Shown piece after piece: positions 52,501 through 61,560 of a stretch of DNA of 64,000 nucleotides; position 1 is the stretch's first letter, and each line of letters opens with the position of its first letter. Location of the stretch: positions 2,542,001 through 2,606,000 of the forward strand of contig JAHDVF020000840.1 in NCBI GenBank assembly GCA_022606425.2, read 5' to 3'. A model generated the notes under the pieces. It did no database searches. It was not told the origin of the DNA and saw only the letters and a list, made by a program, of their open reading frames with translations. The stretch comes from Lepidostoma basale. Its lineage: Eukaryota > Arthropoda > Insecta > Trichoptera > Lepidostomatidae. A program made the position numbers and the translations under genes.

Positions 52501-52818
52501 TGGAGCAACCCTTCGGGGCGAATGAAATTAGTTACTCTATTTTTTTTTTTCTTTTCTTGTCTTTTTCTTTTTTCTTTTACATTTTAAAATTGTATTTTAT
52601 TTTTAATTCATTATTACTAATAGTTTTCTCTTTATCTTATAAAAGTGTTACTTTATTACTCTTATATATTTAACCTTATGTCAGTTGTTATATAATATTT
52701 GTGGTAGCATGTAATTGGCCTTGTTTTGTTGTCTCTATGTGTTTATACTCATATACTGTAATTGCTGTTTGTTACCCTCGATAATAAAAAATAAAAAATA
52801 AAAATAAAATAAAAATAT
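49600..52818 (+). mobile_element. Jockey/CR1-group LINE, 5'-truncated, nested in RTE-B
   Basis: Boundaries come from the broken RTE-B reading frame on both sides. The element has one long ORF, a 290-bp T-rich 3' UTR and an A-rich tail of AATAAAA-like units (52785-52818). No ORF1 and no 5' UTR. No clear target duplication was found. Confidence 0.88.
49604..52525 (+). CDS. LINE ORF2: endonuclease-reverse transcriptase
   Basis: 973 codons, uninterrupted. APE-type endonuclease in about residues 25-250: QNTRGLRTK, SETWL (58-62), GDLN (169-172), and the terminal DSHH block (about 247-250) where S-D-H is usual. Reverse transcriptase in about 500-770: NYRPIS, AKAFDKVNHS, SGVPQGSHLGPLFFILYIHD and the catalytic FADD (698-701, aspartates as in active enzymes). 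After RT come DLGVTMDSKLTF and RSLLEYVSPVWSPYY. Such proteins nick target DNA and copy their RNA at the nick, mainly in the nucleus. The frame opens at GTG and has no ATG before residue 173, so the true start is missing. The family is Jockey/CR1, perhaps Daphne-like; this is a guess from motif wording. The lack of stops suggests recent insertion. Confidence 0.92.
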   Translation: MYLCLYYIQCILYSISFSNFGLGEALNIYLQNTRGLRTKTDVFSHNSSIGDYSILAISETWLGPDIASGELLDSRYSVWRCDRGSRGGGVLLACLSHLNPVARPEWTCDAESIWISLTRGASGLPRNNLNIACVYIPKGSNYANCVDSFLNLLSRLVTDRPEDDFLILGDLNMSDIDWSCNTTDQSLLPSNFSSTCSTLLVDYMSLLGLHQYNSIKNSLNRTLDLILSTSHFVSGVSRSAFPLVPEDSHHPAIELTLSFEPSQLLREPQRAVHLFKHGDYESINIFLSEVNWSNILSTYPLNAAVDAFYIVLNNSIEQFIPLRHFKSNSNFPVWYNSSLIKLTKEKIKYHKRFTKYKNSLDYHTFSLLRTRQKRMARKCFSEYIHSTEMNITNNPNSFWRFVKSKYKNNSLPKIMSIDDNKSISGGRNISHAFSTYFHSVFDCDTTPSTINSYEPSNTTNIGSCLTDRNTLARYLSGVDTNKGAGSDGIPPLYLFNCAKTLAEPLSILFTRSLSEGCFPDKWKEAFIIPVHKSGPKSFIKNYRPISILSAISKIFERIVYDQLYPSLKCVLSDQQHGFLRNKSVLSNLIPFTDYIISNMHRGLQTDAIYTDYAKAFDKVNHSVLLDKLGRLGIHGDLLRWINSYIKNRRQAVVIGGFKSDFVGIPSGVPQGSHLGPLFFILYIHDIGNCFLYSKHLLFADDMKVFLNISDISDCHKLQSDLDRLSDYCKINKLTLNADKCLKVSFSRKINPHNHDYFINNTRLSNSDRVRDLGVTMDSKLTFVSHIDGILDKSYRTLGFILRTCKPFQNITALKVLYTTMVRSLLEYVSPVWSPYYAAHIQRIERVQKNFIKHINFKMCRSFANYNSALKFYSLDSLENRRTINDMMLLHKIIHFKIDNSELLSKLLLNTPMLRTRHTANQIFHLPAYRTNYAQSAAVYRTCDTYNKCFSNIDVFHLNESDFKKMVGATLRGE

Positions 52819-53190
52819 GGCATTGAATCGAGGGCAGACACTGTCAAGACAAAGAGCATGCTCAGGACAACCGAGATGAAAATACTCCGCGCTATAGCTG
52901 GCAAAACCCTACGTGATCGAGTTAGGAATACAGCAATCCGAGAAATCTGCGAGGTCGAAGATGTGGTCAGATGGGGACGTCAAAGACGGCGATACTGGCA
53001 TCAACATGTAGAAAGAATGAGCTAAAATAGAATACGATACATAGCTCTCCATGGAACGCCAAACGGACAACGCCGACCAGGAAGACACCCGAAACGGTGG
53101 ATAGAAAGCTGGAGTTCAGCGTCTCAAGAGGACCCGCCTGAAATAACCGACTCCTGAGTCTACCAAAAGTGAAGAAGAAGAAGAAGATAA

Positions 53191-53534
53191 TTATATATAA
53201 TATTATATATTTTCAAGTTGTTAAATGATAATAACATCAAAACAGCTTTAAAAAACGGGCATAACTTATCATTCGATATAAATATAAAATACATTGTCAC
53301 TTTGAATGCAGTTGCGATGCGCCTAGGATGCCAATATGGCATATAATTAATTGCGTGTTTTCGTTGCTCTGGCATCAAATACGAAACATTACATAACACT
53401 ACAAATAAACACTAACAAATTAAATTGTATATTTACACCATTCAATTAATATATTATTTTATTAACCCTTGATTAAATACAATAAAACTTTATAAATCGA
53501 ATTGCAGGCATGTTTCGGTGGTAACCCAACACAG
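53191..53534. other. no gene; ribozyme-like remnant
   Basis: 53505-53535 on the minus strand reads TTACCACCGAAACATGCC, the 3' half of a hammerhead-like motif. Otherwise AT-rich. Confidence 0.35.
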
Positions 53535-53765
53535 AAATCAAATCAAATCAGTTTATTTTACCAATAGACATAACAAAATGAATTTTAAAGCATCTATTGA
53601 GAACAGGTAAAATAATATATCGTGTATAGTAGACTACCAGAAACGCATGAGAGATGGTTCGACATTAGGAAGACAGGATGCTCTCCAGAATTAAGAGTAT
53701 TTGCCTTCTGAACGTACTACGTAGAATTGCCTTCTGAAAGTACGTACGTAGAATTGTTAGTTTTA
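53535..53765 (-). pseudogene. LINE-T 3' end
   Basis: AATCAAATCAAATCAGTTTA tail, TAAAGCATCTATTGAGAAC, GTTCGACATTAGGAAGACAG. A 25-base segment (GCCTTCTGAACGTAC / GCCTTCTGAAAGTAC) is duplicated near 53700-53750. Confidence 0.75.
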
Positions 53766-53789
53766 TATTAAAACAAAAGAGTGGAGTTA

Positions 53790-53985
53790 TGCCTAAGGGT
53801 GGGGCTAAATTTTAACTAATTGAGATTTAGCAGGGGAGGAAAACGGGACCACAAATCTAGCCACCTCATGAATCAATCAGCAAATCACATGTCCAACAAT
53901 GTTTCTATCATACGTAAGAGGCATATTATCCATTATAGCTGAACCTCTGAATGCCAGAAGAACCAAGTCCAATCTAGACAATATA
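53790..53985 (+). repeat. repeat related to 11725-11890
   Basis: CACAAATCTAGCCACCTCAT, ACAATGTTTCTATCATACG and AGCTGAACCTCTGAATGCCA align with 11740-11860. Possibly a LINE C-terminal region, not identified. Confidence 0.5.
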
Positions 53986-54774
53986 AAAAAATAATAAAGC
54001 GGTTTTGATCGTTTTAAAATAGATGAATAATATAATGCAAAGATTTAATGTTTTTTTTATTAAAATATATTTTATTATTTATATAAGTAATAGCGTATGT
54101 TTTCTATGTGTTTTATATTAATTGTATGCATATTTTTCACAGTTGATATTGTCATAACAAGGCAAAAGCTATCTTTCGCATAAAACAAAATAAAACTTCT
54201 GAGAAACAGACATCTCATATCGTATTTATTATTAAAGCTTTTAGTTTTTTAAACGAGCAGAAGAAATATAAAAATGGCATTTGAAGAAAAAGAGGCACAC
54301 AATAAAAGTTAAAAAAAATAAATAGTAAAACTTCGATTTTGATTAAAGTAAAAACTAATTTTCATTGCGGACAGGAAAAAGTGGGCGAAACAACTTTCCA
54401 AACAAGATTCCCGTTTAAATTTTGTTTGCACGTGTCGGCAATTTCCACGCATCAGTTGTTTTGATTATTCTAGAGGAATATCAAAGCGTCCCGAGGCGGA
54501 GTTTCCTTAATGGTGGGCAAGTCAAAATAGGTCGTAAACAGTTAAAATAATAAGGGAATATTAAAGATCCATCGGCGTGAGAAATTGTGCTTTGACAGAG
54601 ATAAAGTTGGGGTCATAACGGAAATGAGATAAAATAATAATAATACGTTCGTCGGGATAACATTGGACGATATTTCACTTCTCATTTCTTAGCTATTTCA
54701 TATTATAGAATGACACAAAAATCATATAACTATAACCAAACAAATCTTTGAGTCGTATAAAAGATAATTGATTT
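53986..54774. other. single-copy non-coding; F-arm scrap
   Basis: 54175-54240 is a family F right arm (CATAAAACAAAATAAAACTT, CATATCGTATTTATTATTAA). 54370-54640 is GC-richer and not repeated, with no gene recognised. Confidence 0.35.
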
Positions 54775-55355
54775 TTTGACTTAAAGTTGTCATCGCAAAG
54801 AAAAACCTATCCAAAAAAGCTAAAATGGCAGTGGACAATGGTGTTCTTGTATCGACCCTTATGTATGAAAGCAATCATGGAACTGGCAAAAGAAGGATGA
54901 AAGTAGAATAAATGCAGTAGAAATGAGATCTCTTAGACGAATGCGTAGATACTCTGTGTCGAATAAAAATATAATATAAGAATAAAAGTGTCGAATAAAA
55001 ATATAATATAAGAAGTGAATGCGGTGCGAATGATGGTGTTCGAACGAAATAATGAAAGGTTCATTAAGATGGTTTGGACACATGGAAAGAATGAATGAAG
55101 AAAGAATGGTAAAAAAATATATGTTAATAAAGTAAATGGAACTAGAAATAAAGAAAAACCGAGGAAAACGTGGCACGATCAAATAAATCAAATATTGAAT
55201 GTCGGCCACGTGAGGTGTCAGAGAAATCGACACGCGTGCATGACACGATGTATGAATGTTGAGGAAGGGAGAGAAATATGTCAAGAAAGAAAAGTGTGGA
55301 AGTCCATTCTTTCTGCCTACACCTTCGGCGAGATGGCGTGATGGTTAGTTAGTTC
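54775..55355 (+). pseudogene. RTE-R LINE, longest copy
   Basis: From KVVIAKKNLSKKAKMAVDNG-like codons through STLMYESNHGTGKR, MRSLRRMR, GSLRWFGHMERMNEERMV and the HDQINQILNVGHV block to the TTAG tail. An internal duplication of GTGTCGAATAAAAATATAAT occurs at 54957 and 54988. Confidence 0.85.
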
Positions 55356-55629
55356 AATTGTTAGATTTTTTAAAACTATTTATTAGTTTCTTTAACAGTG
55401 TTTGTTAATATTACATATTCTATCTGCACCTGAAAGCCATGAAATCTTGAGAATTTATGCCCGAAGTGAGTTATGTACATATCTACACCTGAGAGCCATT
55501 ACCTTTTTAACCGAAATCAGTTATCAATATTTAAGAAATCATTGACACCGATTACAGTATTTTATTATTATTATTATTTTAAATTTTCGTATGAAGCATT
55601 CGCTTTGTGGTTAAACATTTAATTTTTTA
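55356..55629. other. no gene; short direct repeats
   Basis: CACCTGAAAGCCAT (55426) and CACCTGAGAGCCATT (55486) lie 60 bases apart in similar contexts. ACACCTGAGAGCCATTACC..CCGAAATCAGTT is loosely ribozyme-like. Confidence 0.35.
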
Positions 55630-55703
55630 TTATTATTTGTATTTAAAATAAAATAAAATAAGACACTGTACTTTTTTTTCACCACTATGCGGTTATTTTA
55701 ATT

Positions 55704-55741
55704 GCCGACTAGTTTCGCTTGTACCCAACCTTCCACAGGGC
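55704..55741 (-). ncRNA. hammerhead-like motif, left arm of palindrome
   Basis: Mirror of the right-arm motif with one change in the stem II strand (AAGGTTG for AAGCTTG), which breaks one stem II pair. Confidence 0.45.
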
Positions 55742-55771
55742 TTCGTAATAACAGAATTCTGTTATTACGAA

Positions 55772-55809
55772 GCCCTGTGGAAGCTTGGGTACAAGCGAAA
55801 CTAGTCGGC
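55772..55809 (+). ncRNA. hammerhead-like motif, right arm of palindrome
   Basis: Stem I GCC (55772-55774) with GGC (55807-55809); CTGTGGA 55775-55781 (A6 is U); A; stem II GCTTG/CAAGC; GAAA 55797-55800; ACTAGT; C. ACUAGU is self-complementary. Confidence 0.5.
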
Positions 55810-55889
55810 AATTAAAATAACCGCATAGTGGTAAAAAAAGGTGCAGTTTCTTATTTTATTTTATTTGAAATACAAATTATATTTTTATT

Positions 55890-56095
55890 TATTATTATTT
55901 TGTTTAATCGCTCATTACACCATTATAGGGCATGTCAAATCAATATTAAGGGGTCTAACTGTCATATTGATTCTCATGACATGTGATAGGAAGTTAATTT
56001 ATTGTCACGTTATTCCAAAGACCGCGTAACAATCACACTGCTACCGACGGAAATCGAACCCGGGACCTTCGGTGTGGTATTGTAGTTGAGTAGTG
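55890..56095 (-). mobile_element. SINE-S
   Basis: Window order: CATTACACCATTATAGGGCA, TGATTCTCATGACATGTGAT, GGAAGTTAATTTATTGTCAC, then the complement of B box GGGTTCGATTTCC at 56050 and ACCGAAGGTCCC. The A box is lost. Confidence 0.8.
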
Positions 56096-56624
56096 TAATG
56101 TAGTTTGGTTTATCCAATACACAGAAGTAATCGGACTGGACTTACAATTGCCCTAGAGTTACATAACCAACTTCAGAACAGAAAACTAAATTAAAATAAA
56201 AAGTAAATGACCATGATTACCCTAAATGGAACATATAATTTTATCATACTTTGTTGTATATACATTTTATTTTTATCGAATCAATTAAATGGGGAACCTT
56301 TAAGAAAAACTTCAAAAATAGGTCAAATGTTACTCGGAATAACCGTTTTGAACACAAGAAATGCCGCTTATGCGAATATCTCGACGAGTATTTGCTTTGA
56401 GATGAAAAATGCTTTGAAGACGACATGTCATGTAATCGCTCTGAGTGGATCCAAATTATTGAAACGATAGTTAGATATGACTTCCTGTAACAAGATAATA
56501 TGTCGTATCTCTGCGAAAAAAGTAAAAAGGTTTACATTTAATACCTAACATTCACATTGAAAACAATGATAGACAAAAAAATACTTCTATGTTCGCCATA
56601 CTTTGTGTTGTAGATGTTTTATTT
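56096..56624. other. single-copy, no gene
   Basis: An 87-codon plus frame (56207-56470) starts with a hydrophobic N-terminus (FIILCCIYILFLSNQLNG) like a signal peptide, but nothing else supports a gene. Confidence 0.3.
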
Positions 56625-56675
56625 GTCTTTTTCTTTTTTTATATACTTTGTATATACCTACAACACTATTAAAAT

Positions 56676-56724
56676 TACATATCGGACATGTTTCGGACAA
56701 CCAGTTCTTCTTCAGTGATACATA
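56676..56724 (-). ncRNA. hammerhead-like ribozyme motif with 8-bp stem I
   Basis: Minus strand: stem I 5' TATGTATC then A, CTGAAGA (56715-56709), a GAAC..GTCC stem II, GAAA (56694-56691), ACATGT, C, then C and GATATGTA. Stem I forms 8 consecutive pairs (two G-U) after one mismatch. This long-range pairing is the best structural support in the window. Confidence 0.62.
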
Positions 56725-56990
56725 TTTAAAATATTATAAAATTGTTTACAAATATGATCAATTTTGACAGCTAAAATTTTCCATTTAAATAATCGTATTT
56801 ACTAAGATAGGAAGTAAATATAAGAGTGGTAGTATATTGAATTGAAATTAGTGAAATCATAAAGTTTAAGAGGATTTAGCCTTAAAGAAATATGTATCTT
56901 ACATATAAATTATATAAATTTGCGAAATTTGTCAAAATTGATCACATTTGTAAACAATTTCATAATATTTTAAATATGTATCTTTATAAT

Positions 56991-57028
56991 CTGTATCACT
57001 GAAGAATCCGAAACGTGTCTGAAATGTA
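56991..57028 (+). ncRNA. hammerhead-like motif, stem II deleted
   Basis: CTGAAGA 56999-57005, then only ATCC, GAAA 57010-57013, ACGTGT, C. Same stem I strands, with changes. Confidence 0.45.
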
Positions 57029-57085
57029 ATTTTAATAGTGTTGTATATACAAAATGTATAAAAAAAAAGAAAATGACCAAAAAAA

Positions 57086-57440
57086 TTAGCTCACAATAAT
57101 TTTGAATAAGTTAAAAAGTCAAGATTTTGATAATTGGCAAATTAGTGGCCAATTATTTCAAGGGCTAAAATTACCCATTTAAATATTTGTTTTTACTAAG
57201 ATAGGAAGTAAATTTAAGAGTGGTGAATTGAGTTGAAAGAAGTGAAATCATAAAGTTTAAGAGGATTTAGCCTTAAACAAATATGTATGTATACTCGTAC
57301 ATATACATTGTATAAATTTGCAAAATTTCGAAACTAACAAAAGTTATAATTGCTTGCTTAAAAGTTCGAAGCAGAATAAAAGGATTTATTTGATTAAATT
57401 TTAATATTTCAAATTCACGTTAAAAACAATATTACATTAA
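57086..57440. repeat. segment containing a direct duplicate of 56782-56900
   Basis: 57175-57300 repeats CTAAGATAGGAAGTAAAT, AAATCATAAAGTTTAAGAGG and ATTTAGCCTTAAA from inside the foldback, with about 10 percent difference. Confidence 0.8.
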
Positions 57441-57441
57441 T

Positions 57442-57750
57442 TACGCGCTATAGCTGGCAAGACCCTACGCGATCGAGTTAGGAATACAGCAATCCGAGAA
57501 ATCTGCGAGGTCGAAGATGTGGTCAGATGGGGACGTCAAAGACGGCGATACTGGCATCAACACGTAGAAAGGATGAGCTCAAATAGAATACCACACATAG
57601 CTCTCCATGGAACGCCAAACGGACAACGCCGACCAGGAAGACCCCCGAAACGGTGGAGAGAAAGCTGGAGTTCAGCATCTCAAGAGGACCCGCCTGAAAT
57701 AACAGACTCCTGAGTCTACCAAAAAGGAAGAAGAAGAAGAAGAAGAAGAC
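57442..57750 (+). pseudogene. RTE-B LINE tail, young copy
   Basis: IAGKTLRDRVRNTAIREI, RWGRQRRRYWHQHVERMSSN, RIPHIALHGTPNGQRRPGRP, PKRWRESWSSASQEDPPEIT, stop, tail of seven GAA units. Only a few bases differ from 52890-53190. Confidence 0.9.
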
Positions 57751-57894
57751 ATTAATTACCCGTATTAGTAAAATTTTAGTTTAGTGTTTGATAACATTGA
57801 CTTTAACATGAATTATGAAGATTAAACGAAAATAATATAAGATTATTAAAAAAAGGTTTTAAAGTTTAAAAACTTCTGTCTGAAATGTAAGTTT

Positions 57895-58095
57895 ACTATG
57901 ATTGAAGTTTTATTATAGTTTATGGAAAGACATCTTTTGCCTTTCTAAGATAATAAAAAATGTTTTAAACTAAATATATACATTTGATAATGCAAAAGAA
58001 AGACAAAACAACTCATTATAATAAAAACTACTAAAAGCTACTAAAAACAGACGTTTTCATTCGTATTGATTATATAATATTAAGAATTCTTTTAT
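57895..58095. mobile_element. family F foldback, decayed
   Basis: GAAGTTTTATTATAGTTTAT / ATTATAATAAAAACTACTA and CAGACGTTTTCATTCGTATT. ACATTTGATAATGCAAAAG marks the centre. Confidence 0.7.
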
Positions 58096-58904
58096 AATTT
58101 TACTTCATTACTTGTCCACTAGAGAGGTACGAGTATAAAATCCATACGGATGATAGAGAAAAAAATATAACAACGAATTGTATATTTTTTTCGTTTTGTA
58201 TTTTATTTACCACAAGACAAAACCGTATACCGCATAGTTTATGAGCATAACACATAAAGTAATTATTATATGATATTACAAAAGATTATATACTTTGATA
58301 TGAAAATAATTGGACTCTTTGGTAACCATCAATAATAACAACAAATCTGAAATAAAGTAAAAAGGAACGTGTCGATTTTAGCCTTCGGGAACAATAAACA
58401 ACAGAAAAACGAGACAGAAATTTATGGGTGGGTTAACCAAAAAAAAGTAATAATAAAACGTAGTGTGCCTAATCATTGTAATAAAGCCGCCGGGTGAGCA
58501 AATTGTTAATCTTTAAATTGATACCTGCATAATGCATAGTTTAATATAGTAATCTATTGAAAAATGAAAAAAAATAGGCAACAAAACTCGTTTTAATGCT
58601 AAAAAGGGGTTATAATGGAAAAGGAAAACTCGTTTTAATGCTAAAAAGGAAATGTATTGGAAAAGTGTGAAAAACGATTCAAATATTAGAGGGAAAATTA
58701 AAGGCATGAAATAAATTCCGAATATCGCCAAACATCGTACAAAGACGGGAATACGAGAAGAATAAGAGGTTGACTGAAGATTACAATTAATTAATGGCAT
58801 CCGAAGTGTGGAGGAGCTGTTCCGAGTGGCGCAAGACAGAAACACGTAAATGTAAAATCTAATTTGTACAAACGAGGGGATTTGATAACATTTTTAAGAT
58901 GATC
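58096..58904. other. mostly unassigned; tandem repeat and RTE scrap
   Basis: AAACTCGTTTTAATGCTAAA is present twice, at about 58582 and 58625. 58760-58850 reads EELFRVAQDRNT, an RTE tail as at 11900. No gene. Confidence 0.4.
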
Positions 58905-59150
58905 AAATGATTTTACTGAAATCTCTTGATGGAAGCTCATTTTAAATAACAATTAAATGAAACGGTGTTTTTTAACTACTTCCACTTTTGTAATTATTTC
59001 GACAGCGACCGGTTTCGCCAGGCTCGCTGCCATCGACAGACTGGTAACACTATTGCAAACCGAGTCCTTTATATACATTACAATAGGGTCGCTGTCGAAA
59101 TAAAAGAATGTTAAGAAACATGGTTTTATTTAATTATTATTTGATAACAT
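58905..59150 (-). mobile_element. family E foldback element
   Basis: Minus-strand family E copy (GAAATCTCTTGATGGAAGCT, AACTACTTCCACTTTTG) with a second, inverted half (GGGTCGCTGTCGAAATAAAA to TTTATTTAATTATTATTTGA), so full family E units are foldbacks too. Confidence 0.7.
59003..59043 (-). ncRNA. hammerhead-like motif (family E, best copy)
   Basis: Minus strand: stem I CAGT, CTGTCGA (59039-59033), T, GGCAG..CTGGC stem II, GAAA (59016-59013), ACCGGT, C, GCTG. Stem I pairs over 4 bases. A6 is U. Confidence 0.52.
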
Positions 59151-60342
59151 ATCTGTAAATTCTCATATTTCCATACCTATATGGCAAAATTGCACATTTT
59201 AGTTTTCGTCGATTTTGTGTTTTTAATGCCGTTATAAAATATCCACTACATAGCGTATGTTTCTAAAATCAATGGATTATGCACAAAACCCATTGGAAAA
59301 ATAATACATCTCATAAAATATCAACTTCGAACATGGCAAAAGCGTGAGACATATGTCTAAAGCCTGCGAAAATCCTATATGCCATTAATGTACGTGATTT
59401 TTCGAACCTTCTGTTTCTATGTCGATTTGAATAAGTCCTTTGTAATCTTTTTGTAGTTCTTAAATAATCTATATATTATACCTGTAGTCTAAGTTTTATA
59501 ATTGTACTTCTCCCGTTAATAATCTTATACCTGTATTATTAATTTTAATTATGTCCTTTCTTTATTACTCAACATACCTGTATTCTCATTTATAATAGTG
59601 TCCTTCTTTCATCAAAAACCTATTACAATACTTACCTGTATTATTAAGACTGATCACAGACTTAACTCGTCTTAGGCTTAATTTTTACCGTTGCTCTTAA
59701 AATGTTCATAGATTTAAGTAAACTGTCTGTAATAAAAAAATGTATTGGAATTTATTCCGTTTATAACAATAAATAAAATAAAAATAAAAAAAAAGCTCAA
59801 TAACTGGACAAATTATTTTACCTTTTTTAATTTGTGTTAAAAATACTGTTTTAACTGAAGTGAACAAATGACATGAAAAAATATTTCTATATGAACGAAG
59901 TGAAATATTAATTTCTTAAGGGCAGTGTATGTGAAACTCCGGAATATCATGGATGTAATAATACGTTTCTCGATCTAACGCTGTGCTCATATTTAGACGA
60001 AGATGCGAAACGAACTAAATTGATGGAAATGTGTCTGCGCCTCACAAGCGTTACGATAATTTCTCACATGTTCATTGAACCACACACTTGCTCATGTCTC
60101 CCGACCCCGAAAATCTTAAAAGCTTTCATTTATCAGTCTGGGAGCGGCGAGCGCTACCCGGGACTGCGACAACAAAGATCGAATCCCCGGAGGGCAATTT
60201 ATCATTTTAGTTTACTACCTGTTATTATAATATGGATATGTCGGACGGCATTGGGCAAGAGTGTGAGACCAGCCAGCCTCGAGCGTGGTCTATCAGTTCG
60301 GCGGATATTTACCCAACTAATAATACAGTAAGAAACGCTTGA
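59151..60342. other. 1.2 kb single-copy DNA
   Basis: 59380-59430 recalls the interior of family K (GTGATTTTTCGAACCTT, CTATGTCGATTTGAATAA). 60000-60330 is GC-richer with a 103-codon plus frame (60020-60331) of unknown family. No clear gene. Confidence 0.35.
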
Positions 60343-60391
60343 ATTTTTTTTCGGTTAGGTACCTCAATTTAAGTACCTAACCGAAAAAAAA
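60343..60391. repeat. perfect 19-bp-arm hairpin
   Basis: TTTTTTTTCGGTTAGGTAC and its exact complement flank a 10-base loop, immediately before the RTE-C copy. Confidence 0.85.
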
Positions 60392-60394
60392 TGT

Positions 60395-60745
60395 CAATAT
60401 AGGTACGGTGTCAAATGCCGCTCTCTGGACTACGGCAGGCGAAAAGCCAATTAGAGAACAGGTCGCTAGACGCAAATGGCAGTGGATCGGTCACACTCTG
60501 AGACGGAACCCAGCCTGCATCGCTCAGGGTGCACTAGACTGGTCCCTATGGGGGGAAAGAGAAAGCGAGGCAGACCTAGAGCCACCTGGAGAAGAACCCT
60601 GCAGGACGAGTTTAAAGCGACAGGCCTCACTTAGGATGATGTTAGGCATCAGGCATGCGATAGAGTCGGGTGGAGAAGGTTCCTTGAGGCCCTATGCACC
60701 ACGGAGGTGTGACAGGACAAAAAGAAGAAAGAAGAAGAAGACCTC
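60395..60745 (+). pseudogene. RTE-C LINE tail, best copy
   Basis: NAALWTTAGEKPIREQVARR, KWQWIGHTLRRNPACIAQGA, LDW, then a frameshift, KRKRGRPRATWRRTLQDE-like, GLT, RVGWRRFLEALCTTEV, stop, AAGAAGAAGAAG. The WxWIGHTLR and GRPR blocks identify the C-terminal domain. Confidence 0.85.
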
Positions 60746-61189
60746 AATGATACATTAATTTATCAAATCTTAGATCATAATGGAAACAACATTATTTGTT
60801 AGTCGGAATAAAAGAAGGGGAACATACTCGTAAATAGCCATAGTGCAAAAAGAAAACGAAAGATTATTGAGAAACATGAAAACAAACCTAACATATAATA
60901 TATTTCTAAAAGAGCTTTTAACTTACTTAGATACATATCATAGTTATATTACGTATTTCGAAAAGCATTATTGTTTTAAAACTGTTTATAATGTACAATT
61001 ATACATCGGATGCGTTATATAGCAATTACCTTAATTTAGATGATTATAAGCTACTGCTGGGATCATCGATGTATCCAACCTCGAATTTGACTTTTAATAT
61101 TTGATTCATTTGGTCATGCAACGCTTGTATAGGTTGTTTTTTAGAGGTATACAATACATATTCAAAATGAAAAGAAAATAAAACTAATT
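60746..61189. other. no clear feature
   Basis: 61085-61130 (ATATTTGATTCATTTGGTCA) may be a scrap of minus-strand RTE-R. Otherwise AT-rich. Confidence 0.3.
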
Positions 61190-61560
61190 AAAATAACGTT
61201 TATTGCTATGATATTGGCTTTATTTAATAGATATGTTTATGCCATTATTGTTTAAATATGATTTCGGAGATATGAGCGCCACGGGTAGCTCGAATGAAGC
61301 GCAATCGTGAAAACAAATTTTCGACAATTGTCGTCTTTGTGGATGCGTATTATCCACTAGAGTGTACGTGGTGCGAAAACGATCCATGGTCTTCCGAATA
61401 ACTTGCTCGGATGGACGATTATGTCGACCGTAAAATGGACGTAGTGCACGATAAGTTTGGCGAACCAAACCATGATTTTCAAAATAAATTTGCACAATTT
61501 GAAAGCGCTTTTCTGACGCCAGTCTATTTATGGTAAAATGGCAAAATGTATTGACTACAA
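61190..61560 (-). pseudogene. transposase-like N-terminal domain (DUF4817 type)
   Basis: Minus strand, reading from about 61540: FTINRLASEKRFQIVQIYFE, NHGLVRQTYRALRPFYGRHN, RPSEQVIRKTMDRFRTTYTL, VDNTHPQRR. This is the helix-turn-helix domain found at the N-terminus of mariner-like insect proteins, which usually have the form (IV..Y..N..SV..T.RALR..YG.HNRP.E..IR). No ATG is in place and the catalytic domain is absent. Confidence 0.75.

Larger units (their letters stand above)
49385..53190 (+). pseudogene. RTE-B LINE split by a younger LINE
   Basis: Left part (49385-49599) reads VDQFRYLGSEVTSSNDLP, DSKVLIYKTCVRPILT. Right part (52819-53190) resumes in the same motif with GIESRADTVKTKSMLRTTEM, KILRAIAGKTLRDRVRNTAI, REICEVEDVVRWGRQRRRY, RRPGRHPKRWIESWSSASQ and a GAAGAAG tail. 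The left part has a 24-base duplication (GACTGCCTGAAAGATGTCA at 49488 and 49515). Near-identical to 57442-57750. Confidence 0.9.
55630..55883. repeat. 254-bp near-perfect palindrome carrying a motif in each arm
   Basis: Centred on GAATTC at 55754-55759. The inner 76 bases of each arm differ at one position; the outer parts differ at a few. Each arm holds a hammerhead-like motif, on opposite strands. Confidence 0.92.
56625..57085. mobile_element. family P foldback with two ribozyme-like arms
   Basis: Left arm (56625-56770) and right arm (56935-57080) are inverted: TACAACACTATTAAAATTAC / GTAATTTTAATAGTGTTGTA, the motif, TTTACAAATATGATCAATTT / AAATTGATCACATTTGTAAA. Interior 56770-56935 is partly duplicated downstream. 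Confidence 0.8.

Noticed and set aside
56207..56470. 87-codon frame with signal-peptide-like start
   Set aside because: Short, AT-rich, no cysteine pattern or family resemblance.
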